Part shown: piece by piece, positions 24,463 through 33,591 of the stretch | How the letters are laid out: each line of letters starts with the position of its first letter | Position numbering within the stretch: position 1 is the stretch's first letter | Assembly: GCA_965200765.1 (NCBI GenBank) | Contig: OZ241380.1 | Span: 2,976,001 to 3,040,000, forward strand | Length of the DNA stretch: 64,000 nt | Source: G965200765 sp965200765 | GTDB taxonomy: Bacteria; Pseudomonadota; Gammaproteobacteria; Arenicellales; JAJDZL01 | Direction: 5' to 3' | Notes under the pieces: generated by a model | What the model saw: only the letters and a program-made list of their open reading frames with translations | What the model was told of the DNA's origin: nothing | Databases searched by the model: none | Translations under genes and position numbers: made by a program

Positions 24463-25158
24463 TTGAAAAAATCTCTTGTCAGGTCCAATTATTTTGACTA
24501 TTCCTCTCGTTATTTTCGGGGATTATGGTTTGCTCCGAAGCTTTGTCAAAAAATTCATATGCTGATGTATCTCCCGCACTGGAGCATTCATATTTCAAGC
24601 AATGCGGCAGATGTACAGAATCATAATCGCCGGGTTTTACATTATGCGCCGCTCGGCAACAGCGAGTACCGGATTAGGCGAAGCAGATTCTACGACTGTG
24701 TCGCGACACGGCGACATTTTTTGAGTGTATTGTCTCTCACCGACTCCAGCAGACCGCACAACCACTCTCATTGACAATGTGTGCCGCAAACAACAAGTCC
24801 CTGCAACCCGTTAGCGTTGAATCCCCAAATTCGTATTCAACTTCCCGGCACTGCATAGTATACATCCTCTTCTGATTCAAATGGCATCAACCCCCAGGTG
24901 CACACTTCAAAATAGCAGTGTTGTACTGCCAAACCCTACGGGGTGTGTCTTTGTCAACCGTACAACATCAGTCTTTCAATACCTTTTAGCGGAAAGCAAG
25001 AACCATTTCAGACAATCACAGGTTCAGAAACTCGATGCGCGACAGTGCTAGCGAAAGATGAAAAAACCCGAAATGAATAACGATTCGGTGTATAATGCTT
25101 TGACTTAACAGAATTCAAGAATTGTTTTCTTTCAAATCTGCATAGTCACAGGGGAATT
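24463..25158. other. Long non-coding stretch upstream of rpoZ
   Basis: No gene is recognised in about 700 bp. A plus-strand ORF across 24445-24774 overlaps the ATPase start and has no protein character. Near the right end a TATAAT (25091-25096) lies 63 bp before the rpoZ start and is a likely -10, though no good -35 is visible. Confidence 0.5.
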
Positions 25159-25488
25159 ATGGCACGAGTTACAGTAGAGGATTGCCTCGAAAACGTCGAA
25201 AATCGTTTCCAATTGGTTTTGATCGCTGCCAAGCGGGCTCGCCAGCTTGACAAAGGCGCGATGCCTTTGGTCGAACCGGACAATGACAAGAACACAGTTA
25301 TCGCTCTTCGGGAAATCGCTGAAGGATTGGTGGATCGATCAATTCTGGATGAACCAGATGTTCCGATACCACCGCCATTTGAGATTTCTCTTGAAGAAAA
25401 AACTCCAAACCCGTCGTCATCGACAAGTTTCAGGATAGAAAGTGCAGATAGCGGAACAACTCAGAGCCTCGGCAAGGACCGCGACTAA
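25159..25488 (+). CDS. rpoZ: RNA polymerase omega subunit
   Basis: A 109-aa RpoZ. The N-terminal MARVTVEDCLENVENRFQLVLIAAKRARQL and the KNTVIALREIAEGLV segment are the conserved omega core that chaperones beta-prime. The C-terminal 35 residues are Pro/Ser-rich and variable. ATG is preceded by AGGGGAATT. It is first in the rpoZ-spoT-ridA-recG order, common in gammaproteobacteria, and overlaps spoT by 47 bp. Confidence 0.95.
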   Translation: MARVTVEDCLENVENRFQLVLIAAKRARQLDKGAMPLVEPDNDKNTVIALREIAEGLVDRSILDEPDVPIPPPFEISLEEKTPNPSSSTSFRIESADSGTTQSLGKDRD

Positions 25489-27667
25489 TTTTCAAAAATT
25501 GTCAGAGTACTTCAGAAGTCCGGAGGAAGAAAGGCAATTCAAAAAACTTCGTAAATCCCTGGAGTATTTGAGCAAGGAAGAAGTTCGGGAAGTAGAAAAA
25601 GCGTTTCTGGTCGGGTGCGAAGCACATAAGGGACAAACCCGAATCAGTGGGGGCAAGTATATTACGCACCCGCTTGAAGTGGCGCAATTGCTGGCAGATG
25701 TTCATCTGGACCAAGGCAGCATCGTTGCCGGAATTTTGCATGATACTCTGGAAGACACAAGCTTGTCCGGCGATGATCTGCAAAGAGAATTCGGTGAAGA
25801 TGTAAGACGACTGGTCGAAGGTGTCAGCAAGATTGACAATATCAAATTCAAAACGCCGGAGCAGGCCGAAGCGGCAAACTTAAGTCGCATGCTTCTGGCA
25901 ATGGCCGACGATGTTCGGGTCATCCTGATCAAATTGGCCGATCGAATCCACAATATGCGGTCAGTGGATGTTCATCGCCTGGACAAGCGCAAGAGAATTG
26001 CTACCCAAACACTGGATATCTATGCACCGATTGCAAATTGGCTTGGCATGGAGAATTGGCAGCGGGAACTTGAAGATCTGTGCTTCCGCACCTTGCATCC
26101 GAACAGGTACACCGTTTTGGCCCGTGGGGTGAAGCGCCAGGCCATGAAAGTTCAAACAGTAAAGAAGCTGGTTAAAGACATGAAGGCACTATTGGAAGAA
26201 AACGATATTGTTGCCGATGTGTCGGGTCGTCAAAAAAATTTGTACGGAATTTACCTGAAAATGCAACGAACGGACCAGCGCCTCGAATCAGTCAAGGACA
26301 TCAATGCGTTTCGGATTATTGTGGATTCTGCACCCGAGTGCTACCTGGCACTCGGAGTCATTCACCAGCGTTACAAGCCAATTCCAGGCGAATTCACGGA
26401 CTACATCGCAGTGCCCAAGTTTAATGGCTATCAATCGTTGCATACAAAAGTCTTCGGGGAACAGAGCCGATACCTTGAAGTTCAGATTCGAACCAAGGGG
26501 ATGCATCAAATCGCCGAAACCGGAATCGCTTCACACCTGAAATACAAGCACAGCGACTCGGCAACGGGTCAGTACAACGGTTTGGAAACGCAGTGGTTGA
26601 AGGATGTGATTGAAAGTTCAGACACTTCGGATAATCCGCATGAACACATCGATCACATTCGTATGAGCATGTACCCGGACCATGTTTATGTGTGCACTCC
26701 GCGCGGCGACATCAAACGTCTGCCGAAGGGTGCGACAGTGATTGATTTCGCCTATGCTGTTCATTCCGATGTGGGTCGCCAGGCGGCCTCGGCAACCGTC
26801 AATAATCAACCTGCATCATTGCATACACCTTTGGAAAATGGCGATAGTGTTACAGTGAAAACTTCTCGCTATTCCAGCCCTGAAGCAGATTGGCTCAATT
26901 TTGCCAAGTCCGTAAAAGCCCGAGCAGCGATTAACAACTACCTGAAAAAGCAAACACGTACAAACTCGGTAAGCATGGGTGAAAAACTGCTGAAAAATTC
27001 CTTGAAAAACATGAATGTTCGATACGATTTGATTACCGAGGAACAAAAATCTGAAGTGGTCAAACAGTTGCAGGCCAGTTCCTGGGAAGACATTCTCTAC
27101 GATTTGGGAATCGGAAACCGAATTGCCGCAGTTACTGCTCGCCAGTTCGTGCCGGATGACAGCGGCGGCAGCAAAGAATACGTCGACTCCGAATTGATGG
27201 TAATCTCCGGCACTGAAGGACTGGCGGTCAGCTACGCCAAGTGTTGCCATCCAATTCCGGGTGATTCAATAGTTGGACATTTGACTTCTGGTCGCGGAAT
27301 CGTGATTCACATCGATGGCTGTGTGCAGACCAGGGAGGCCAAGGACAACCTGAGTCGCTGGCACAAATTCAACTGGCACACCGAGCTAACAGGCAAATTT
27401 CCGGTTGCGATTCGACTGGATGCACAAAACAAAGAAGGTGTTTTGGCTACAATCGCGAGATCCATTGCGGACCAGGGCGGGAATATCAGCGATTGTAAAT
27501 TCAATTCACAAGGCAAGGATGTTGTTACAATGGATATAGTGATTGAAGTTTCCGATCGTGATCACCTTGCCAGAATTATGCGTCAAATCAAAAGAAACGA
27601 ACCGGTATTGCATTTGAATCGTTTGCGAACTACAAAATCGCGTTCTCATGCGGCCCGAATTGCTTGA
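25442..27667 (+). CDS. spoT: Bifunctional (p)ppGpp synthetase/hydrolase SpoT
   Basis: A 741-aa RelA/SpoT homologue. The HD hydrolase domain keeps H76, H100-D101 (ILHDTLED) and the KLADRIHNM motif, so hydrolysis should be active. The synthetase domain (about 240-360) has DINAFRIIVD, PKFNGYQSLHTKV and EVQIRTKGMHQIAE. Then come a TGS domain (VYVCTPRGDIKRLPKGATVIDFAY, about 415-470), a conserved AKCCHPIPGDSIVG and a C-terminal ACT domain. It tunes the stringent response. GTG 25442 has AGGA 6 bp upstream but lies inside the end of rpoZ; a TTG at 25499 would avoid the overlap but lacks a ribosome site. Confidence 0.96.
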   Translation: MQIAEQLRASARTATNFQKLSEYFRSPEEERQFKKLRKSLEYLSKEEVREVEKAFLVGCEAHKGQTRISGGKYITHPLEVAQLLADVHLDQGSIVAGILHDTLEDTSLSGDDLQREFGEDVRRLVEGVSKIDNIKFKTPEQAEAANLSRMLLAMADDVRVILIKLADRIHNMRSVDVHRLDKRKRIATQTLDIYAPIANWLGMENWQRELEDLCFRTLHPNRYTVLARGVKRQAMKVQTVKKLVKDMKALLEENDIVADVSGRQKNLYGIYLKMQRTDQRLESVKDINAFRIIVDSAPECYLALGVIHQRYKPIPGEFTDYIAVPKFNGYQSLHTKVFGEQSRYLEVQIRTKGMHQIAETGIASHLKYKHSDSATGQYNGLETQWLKDVIESSDTSDNPHEHIDHIRMSMYPDHVYVCTPRGDIKRLPKGATVIDFAYAVHSDVGRQAASATVNNQPASLHTPLENGDSVTVKTSRYSSPEADWLNFAKSVKARAAINNYLKKQTRTNSVSMGEKLLKNSLKNMNVRYDLITEEQKSEVVKQLQASSWEDILYDLGIGNRIAAVTARQFVPDDSGGSKEYVDSELMVISGTEGLAVSYAKCCHPIPGDSIVGHLTSGRGIVIHIDGCVQTREAKDNLSRWHKFNWHTELTGKFPVAIRLDAQNKEGVLATIARSIADQGGNISDCKFNSQGKDVVTMDIVIEVSDRDHLARIMRQIKRNEPVLHLNRLRTTKSRSHAARIA

Positions 27668-27688
27668 AACTGAATCCGGAAGGGTAGA

Positions 27689-28081
27689 ATGACGAGTGCA
27701 AAAAAGACGATTTCCACCGACCGTGCGCCGCAGGCTATTGGTGCATATTCTCAAGCCGTACAGGTTGGTGACTCGGTGTACATTTCAGGGCAGATTCCAT
27801 TGAGTCCGGATACACAGGAAGTGATTTCAGGCGATTTCCGCCAGCACGCCTGCCAGGTGTTCGATAATCTCTCGGCCATTGCCGAAGCGGCCGGCGGTAC
27901 TTTGGGAGATGTGTTCAAACTGACCGTTTATCTTGTCGATCTGCAAAATTTTCCCACCGTCAATGAAGTCATGGGCGAGTATTTTGACGAACCCTACCCT
28001 GCGAGAGCCGCCATTGGTGTCGCATCACTGCCAAAAGGCGTGGGAATCGAAGTGGAAGCCATCATGGCTTTGTCTGTGTAA
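27689..28081 (+). CDS. ridA: Reactive intermediate deaminase RidA
   Basis: A 130-aa YjgF/RidA protein that hydrolyses reactive enamine/imine intermediates from PLP enzymes. Conserved parts are APQAIGAYSQAVQVGDSVYISGQIPL, the QVFDNLSAIAEAAGG helix, and the end PYPARAAIGVASLPKGVGIEVEAIM, with the substrate-binding Arg in ARAAI. ATG follows AGGGTAGA. It lies between spoT and recG; the next gene begins directly after the stop. Confidence 0.96.
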   Translation: MTSAKKTISTDRAPQAIGAYSQAVQVGDSVYISGQIPLSPDTQEVISGDFRQHACQVFDNLSAIAEAAGGTLGDVFKLTVYLVDLQNFPTVNEVMGEYFDEPYPARAAIGVASLPKGVGIEVEAIMALSV

Positions 28082-30172
28082 GTGCGTGACGAGCAAAAAT
28101 CTTTATTTGAAAATCAACCGGTCACAACGCTTTATCGTGTTGGACCCAATGTTGCTCAGAAGCTCGAAAAAATGGGAATTTTCGTGCTTCGCGACCTATT
28201 GTTCAATTTTCCTTATCGTTATCAGGACCGCACCCAGGTAGTACCGCTCGGTTCGCTGAGCACTGGCATATCAGTCGTGGCGCAAGGCCGCATTGACAGT
28301 GTACGAATTCAGTATGGACGTCGCCGCAGCATGGTGGTAAAAATCAGCGACGACACCGGGTCTTTGATGATTCGATTCTTTCACTTTACCAACTTGCAAA
28401 AGGAAAAATTGGACCAAGGTGTCTGGATGAGATGCTTTGGCGAGGTACGGCGTGGCTATCGAAGCATTGAGATGGTGCATCCCGAATATACCGTCTGGCA
28501 GAGTCAGCCACCGGAGGCGACGGATGACAATCTGACCCCTGTATACCCTTTGACTGAAGGTATTGGACAGGGTTATATGCGATCGATCATCCGGTCAGCC
28601 CTGAAAACTGCGAGAGGAAAAATCAGGGAATGGATTCCGCAGTCTGAAGCGAGTCGGCTCAGCTTGTCGACGCTTGACGATGCACTCATGCATGTGCATG
28701 GTCCGCCAGTAGGAGAGTTGCTTGGCAGTTTTGAATTGCACAAGGATGCCGGGTTTCAGCGATTGATTTTTGAAGAGCTTCTGTCGCATCAGCTTGCGCG
28801 GCGCTGGATGAAGTCTCGACGGCAAATGAATTTTGCACCGGCAATGCAAGCACGCGGTGATCTCTCGCAACGCCTGGCAAATTCTCTGACGTTTGAACCT
28901 ACTCAGTCGCAACGGGTTGTGATTCGGGAAATTATTGCGAATATGAAAGTATCTGCACCAATGTTGCGCATGGTTCAGGGCGACGTGGGGTGTGGGAAAA
29001 CGCTGGTTGCAGCCGCGGCCTCGGCATGGGTTGTTGATTCAGGCTATCAGGTTGCAATCATGGCACCAACAGAGTTGCTGGCCGAGCAGCATCTGGCTTC
29101 ATTTACTGAATGGTTCCAGCCATTGGGCATTAAAGTTGTATTGCTGACAAGCCGACTGCCGGTCGCGAATCAGCGCAAGGCACGCGCCGACATCAGAACG
29201 GATGTTGCAAAGATAGTAGTAGGTACTCACGCCCTGTTTCAGGAATCGGTCGAATTCAAGTCGCTGGGTTTGATCGTCATTGATGAACAGCATCGTTTCG
29301 GGGTGGGACAGCGCCATGCACTCAGGGAAAAAGGCATTGACGAGCAACAGGTTCCGCATCAACTGATCATGACCGCAACCCCCATTCCCCGTACGCTCGC
29401 CATGACGTTCTATGGGGATTTGGATGTATCTAGCATCATGGAACTTCCACCGGGCCGAATCGCAATCAAAACCAGTGCGGTGACGGACCGGCGTCGCGAC
29501 CAGGTGCTGGATCGCGCCAAACAGGTGTGTGCCGCCGGACAGCAGGTTTACTGGGTATGCCCGCTGATTGACAAATCTGAATTTCTGAGTGTCGAGGCCG
29601 CGGTTGAAAAAGAAGAATTCATACGAACAGAATTGCCAGATCTGAAGATTGGATTGGTGCATGGTCGAATCAAGAGTTCCGAGCGGGACAAGATCATGGA
29701 GCGATTCAGAAACCGGGAAATTGACATACTGGTGGCCACGACTGTGATCGAAGTCGGCGTGGATGTCCCCAACGCAAGTTTGATGGTGATTGAAAACGCC
29801 GAACGTCTTGGACTTGCACAACTTCATCAGTTACGCGGGCGGGTTGGACGTGGTTCCGACGAGGGATCTTGCGTGCTGTTGTACCGGGAACCGTTGTCCG
29901 AAACTGCAAAGAAGCGCTTGTCGGTGTTGCTTCGTACAAATGACGGCTTTGAAATTGCCGAGACCGACATGAGTTTGCGCGGTGCGGGGGAACTGCTGGG
30001 TACCCGTCAGACCGGTGCACAATTGTTTCGTATTGCCGAGTTGCCGCGCGATATGGATTTGATTGAAGACACCAACAAAACTGCCGATGTGATCATGAAA
30101 GATTATCCCGCTCATGTGCAACCGCTGATTCAGCGATGGTTGCCGGCCGAAGGAACCTACAGTGATGTTTGA
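28082..30172 (+). CDS. recG: ATP-dependent DNA helicase RecG
   Basis: A 696-aa superfamily 2 helicase of usual length that regresses stalled replication forks and branch-migrates junctions. An N-terminal wedge/OB region (about residues 40-150) precedes the helicase core: Walker A GDVGCGKT (about 300-307), DEQH box VIDEQHRFGVGQRH, TATPIPRT, and motif VI HQLRGRVGRGSDEGSCVLLY. The start is GTG directly after the ridA stop codon, so translation is likely coupled. Its stop overlaps the start of ubiA. Confidence 0.97.
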   Translation: MRDEQKSLFENQPVTTLYRVGPNVAQKLEKMGIFVLRDLLFNFPYRYQDRTQVVPLGSLSTGISVVAQGRIDSVRIQYGRRRSMVVKISDDTGSLMIRFFHFTNLQKEKLDQGVWMRCFGEVRRGYRSIEMVHPEYTVWQSQPPEATDDNLTPVYPLTEGIGQGYMRSIIRSALKTARGKIREWIPQSEASRLSLSTLDDALMHVHGPPVGELLGSFELHKDAGFQRLIFEELLSHQLARRWMKSRRQMNFAPAMQARGDLSQRLANSLTFEPTQSQRVVIREIIANMKVSAPMLRMVQGDVGCGKTLVAAAASAWVVDSGYQVAIMAPTELLAEQHLASFTEWFQPLGIKVVLLTSRLPVANQRKARADIRTDVAKIVVGTHALFQESVEFKSLGLIVIDEQHRFGVGQRHALREKGIDEQQVPHQLIMTATPIPRTLAMTFYGDLDVSSIMELPPGRIAIKTSAVTDRRRDQVLDRAKQVCAAGQQVYWVCPLIDKSEFLSVEAAVEKEEFIRTELPDLKIGLVHGRIKSSERDKIMERFRNREIDILVATTVIEVGVDVPNASLMVIENAERLGLAQLHQLRGRVGRGSDEGSCVLLYREPLSETAKKRLSVLLRTNDGFEIAETDMSLRGAGELLGTRQTGAQLFRIAELPRDMDLIEDTNKTADVIMKDYPAHVQPLIQRWLPAEGTYSDV

Positions 30173-31015
30173 ACGCTGGAGTGCCTATGCAAGACTGATG
30201 CGACTGGACAAGCCGATTGGCAGTTTGCTGTTGCTGTGGCCGACGCTTTGGGCATTGTGGATTGCCGGACAAGGCCTGCCTGATCCGCGCATTGTTCTGA
30301 TTTTTGTGCAGGTGTATTTGTAATGCGCTCGGCGGGTTGTGTGATGAATGACATTGCGGATCGCAATTTCGACCCGCATGTAGAGCGCACAAAAGATCGA
30401 CCCTTGGCAAATTCGGAAATTTCGGTCAAGGCGGCATTGGTTTTGTTCGCGATTCTTGGCATCATTGCACTGGCATTGATTGCGACACTCAACCGACCGA
30501 CCATTTATCTGGCAGTCGTCGGTTTGTTGCTGGCAGTCACCTATCCGTTTACCAAGCGGATTACGATGTTGCCGCAATTGTATTTGGGTGTTGCTTTTGG
30601 ATGGGGTATTCCGATGGCATTCAGTGCCCACTTGGAGACTGTGCCGTTGATTGGATGGCTAGTATTGCTCGCGAATATATTTTGGGCGGGTGCATACGAT
30701 ACATTCTACGCGATGGTGGATCGCGATGATGACCTGAGAATCGGTGTCAAGTCGTTGGCGGTGCTGTCAGGCCCGCGGGTTCGCCAGGTGATCGGGGTAT
30801 TTCAGATATTGACATTGGTAACGTTGATTCTTGTAGGTGTTTTGAACCACTTCAACGGCTATTATTATCTGGGTTTGTGCGGTGCTGGCACAATTGCTGT
30901 CTGGCATCAGTACATGTGCCGGAATGAAGACCGCGACAAGTGTTTCAAGGCTTTTCTGGGCAACAGCTGGTTTGGTGCAAGCGTCTTCGGCGGTGTTGTG
31001 CTGGCGTATTTGTAG
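30165..31015 (+). pseudogene. ubiA: 4-hydroxybenzoate octaprenyltransferase UbiA, broken by a one-base frameshift
   Basis: Two ORFs together make a normal-length UbiA. Frame 1 (30165-30323) encodes FERWSAYARLMRLDKPIG and LLLLWPTLWALWIAGQGLP, and stops after FVQVYL. The family continues exactly in another frame from about 30311 (GVFVMRSAGCVMNDIADR), with the prenyl-diphosphate motif NDIADRNFD, then WAGAYDTFYAMVDRDDD. One base is missing near 30306-30312; restoring it would give one protein. UbiA prenylates 4-hydroxybenzoate in ubiquinone synthesis and is normally essential for respiration. The rest is intact, so either a sequencing/assembly error or a very recent mutation is likely. ATG overlaps the recG stop. 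Confidence 0.88.
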
Positions 31016-31202
31016 AGTACAGATTCACTCGACACCGCCAAGTGATTCAGCGATACCAAAGTGGTCTATGGATGCTTCTTCACTTGACGGGGTTCATTAA
31101 AAAATGCCAGCCAGCACATGACGAAGCGGACTGGCAAATTGAGATAAGAAATGAACATTCCAATTATAACATACATTCACAACACCCGGATTTAATCAAT
31201 TC

Positions 31203-32681
31203 ATGAACATCGCGAGAATTCAGTTTGCCGGCAAGTGCCTGGTACTTGCAATGCTGAGTGTTGTGATGTTGCCGTGCATTACTGCCGCGGCGGAGGAAGA
31301 CTCGACAAGCGTGCCGGTCGATCAAGTGGAACAGGCCAAGTCAATGATTTTCGAGGGCCAACCCGACCAGGCACTTGAAATTTTCAGAGAACTGGCCCAA
31401 CAATTTCCGGACGACCCGGATGTGCATTTCTTTCGCGGCCTGGCTGCACTGGAATCCTCCAAGATACAACCCCGATTTCAGGGTGTTATCGATATTCAGT
31501 TGGTACGAAGTCAATTACTGGATGAAGCGGTGGACTCATTTCGACTGATGCTGGAGCTTGAGCCGGATTCAGCGGCGGGGCGACTGGAGTTGGCACGCGC
31601 ACTGTTTGAACGGGGCAACTGTCATGAGCCGCCGCAAGATTTTTGGCAACATTTGCTGGGCGATGATTGCGATGCCGCGGAGTACCACTACCGGCGAGCG
31701 CTGGCAGGCGAGATTCCACAGGAACTGATTCTTCCCATTCACCAAGTCTTGAATATCATCCGCGGGCGCAAGCGGTTTACGGGATATTTCAGTTTTGCGG
31801 TCGTACCGAATTCCAACATTGTCGCGCGTCCGGCAACTTTGCGTTTTCTTGCTTTTCCAAATCTGGACTTTATTCCGTCCGAAGATCAGGCCCCGCAAAC
31901 AGGTACCGGTTTGTTGCTGTCCGTATCTGGAAACTATCAGATTCCCGTGTCCAGGATGTTCAGGAATTCTGCTACCAGAATACGACTGGGCAGTTCCCTG
32001 TTTCGACGGGAATATGCGGGACATCAGTATGACGATATGGGTATTGCAATCCATGTGGGTCCCCGATTTTTGTTTGAAAGACATGATGCCACTTTCTATG
32101 TAAAGCATATTACGAATTGGTTCGGGGGAAATCGAATCAATGACAAAAACGGTTTGGGCATTGACGGCAACGTCCGATTGAATGACCGGGTCCGACTATC
32201 GCACAAACTCGAGTATCTGAAGACCCGGGAACGCAACAATCGCGAAGCGGATTCAAATAGTCTGGAACTTCTGCTGGATCTGAATTACTTTGTCAATCCG
32301 GCGGTGTTGCTCAATACGTATGCAGTGTACAGAGCTACACGGGCAACGGCAAATTACTTCAGCAACGACAGACGACAGTATGGAATCGGTGCAACCTTTG
32401 AGCTGGCACCGATTTTGAATTTGCGCGGTTTCCAATTGTCGTTGAACTATTCCTACGGCAACACGCAATACAAAGCGTTCAATCCGTCGTACGGAGCATT
32501 TACCCGCGACGCGCGCAAGGACCGACTGCGTGTGTCGCAAATTTCACTGTCCAACAGTGAATTGAATTGGCGCGGATTTGCGCCGAGAATTTCATACACT
32601 GCTGAACGGCAACATTCCAATACATCGGTGGAAAGCTACAATCGCAATTTGTATGAACTGTCTCTCAGGCGAATATTCTGA
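31203..32681 (+). CDS. Slam-like outer-membrane protein (TPR plus DUF560 barrel)
   Basis: A 492-aa protein with a signal peptide (CLVLAMLSVVMLPCITAAAEE). TPR-like repeats follow at about 40-135 (MIFEGQPDQALEIFRELAQQFPDDPDVHFF, LDEAVDSFRLMLELEPDSAAGRLELARALFERG). From about residue 195 a beta-barrel ends in NRNLYELSLRRIF. This is the layout of the Slam (surface lipoprotein assembly modulator) family, which moves lipoproteins across the outer membrane in Neisseria and relatives. No TbpB/HpuA-like substrate gene lies next to it. A Glu/Asp-rich segment FERGNCHEPPQDFWQHLLGDD interrupts the TPR region. It is monocistronic as far as can be seen. Confidence 0.8.
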   Translation: MNIARIQFAGKCLVLAMLSVVMLPCITAAAEEDSTSVPVDQVEQAKSMIFEGQPDQALEIFRELAQQFPDDPDVHFFRGLAALESSKIQPRFQGVIDIQLVRSQLLDEAVDSFRLMLELEPDSAAGRLELARALFERGNCHEPPQDFWQHLLGDDCDAAEYHYRRALAGEIPQELILPIHQVLNIIRGRKRFTGYFSFAVVPNSNIVARPATLRFLAFPNLDFIPSEDQAPQTGTGLLLSVSGNYQIPVSRMFRNSATRIRLGSSLFRREYAGHQYDDMGIAIHVGPRFLFERHDATFYVKHITNWFGGNRINDKNGLGIDGNVRLNDRVRLSHKLEYLKTRERNNREADSNSLELLLDLNYFVNPAVLLNTYAVYRATRATANYFSNDRRQYGIGATFELAPILNLRGFQLSLNYSYGNTQYKAFNPSYGAFTRDARKDRLRVSQISLSNSELNWRGFAPRISYTAERQHSNTSVESYNRNLYELSLRRIF

Positions 32682-32724
32682 GAGAGGGGTTGGCAAATTC
32701 ATTCAACGACTGAAGCAATGAAAG

Positions 32725-33567
32725 ATGGAAGATTTGTTTGACTTTGGGCCTTCAAGGGGTTTGTTTGCGGTGATGGGAAATCCTGTATCTCATAGCAAGT
32801 CGCCGCGCGTGCACAGTTTGTTTGCCGAACAAACGGGAATTTCGGTGGAGTATCAAGCCATTCATCTGGAAATCGGCGGTTTTGAACAGGCGGTTTCCAG
32901 TTTCCAGGCGAGTGGTGGACGCGGACTGAATATCACAGTGCCGTTCAAAGTCAACGCATACAGATTGTCGGAAAATCTGAGTATTCGCGCACGCGAGGCA
33001 CAAGCGGTCAATACATTGATGTTTGGCGACGAGTTGTTTGGTGACAACACGGATGGCGCTGGCCTGGTCGCAGACATTGAATCAAACATCGGATTGGCTT
33101 TGAAAGGGACTCGTATTTTGGTGATCGGAGCAGGCGGTGCAGTCCGCGGCGTGCTCGGTGCAATGAAGGATTGCAAGCCAAGCGAGATCGTCATTGCCAA
33201 TCGAACCAAGGACCGGGCCGCCGAACTGGCATCAATCTTCAATGATTCGACGGTCAGTGTGGTTGGTTGTGGACTGGATGAAATTCCTGGTTCGTTTCAT
33301 GTAGTTGTCAATGCGACAACTACCAGTTTGTCCGATCGTTTGCCTGAAGTCGATGCAAAAGTATTTGAAGGAGCAGAACTCGCGTATGACATGGTTTACA
33401 AAAGCGAGGCAACAAGTTTTCAGCGATGGGCGCGGGATTGTGGTGTAAAAAATGCTGTGGACGGGCTTGGAATGCTGATTGAGCAGGCTGCTGAATCTTT
33501 CTTGGTGTGGCACAAGATTCGACCGGAAACAAAACCGGTGCTGAATGTACTGAGAAAGGAGCTGTAA
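32725..33567 (+). CDS. aroE: Shikimate dehydrogenase
   Basis: A 280-aa NADP-dependent enzyme that reduces 3-dehydroshikimate in aromatic amino acid synthesis. The substrate-site serines lie in VSHSKSP (S22, S24), catalytic K75 in NITVPFK and D110 in GDNTDGAG. The nucleotide loop is GAGGAVRG and the NADP clamp NRTKDRA (NRT motif). The C-terminal DMVYKSEAT and VDGLGMLIEQAAESF are conserved. The length is normal. Confidence 0.97.
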   Translation: MEDLFDFGPSRGLFAVMGNPVSHSKSPRVHSLFAEQTGISVEYQAIHLEIGGFEQAVSSFQASGGRGLNITVPFKVNAYRLSENLSIRAREAQAVNTLMFGDELFGDNTDGAGLVADIESNIGLALKGTRILVIGAGGAVRGVLGAMKDCKPSEIVIANRTKDRAAELASIFNDSTVSVVGCGLDEIPGSFHVVVNATTTSLSDRLPEVDAKVFEGAELAYDMVYKSEATSFQRWARDCGVKNAVDGLGMLIEQAAESFLVWHKIRPETKPVLNVLRKEL

Positions 33568-33591
33568 TTCAAAGTGTCTTTTGCTCCGATT

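Noticed and set aside
24445..24774. 109-aa plus-strand ORF upstream of rpoZ
   Set aside because: Overlaps the start of the ATPase gene on the other strand and has an unlikely composition rich in His, Arg and Ser.
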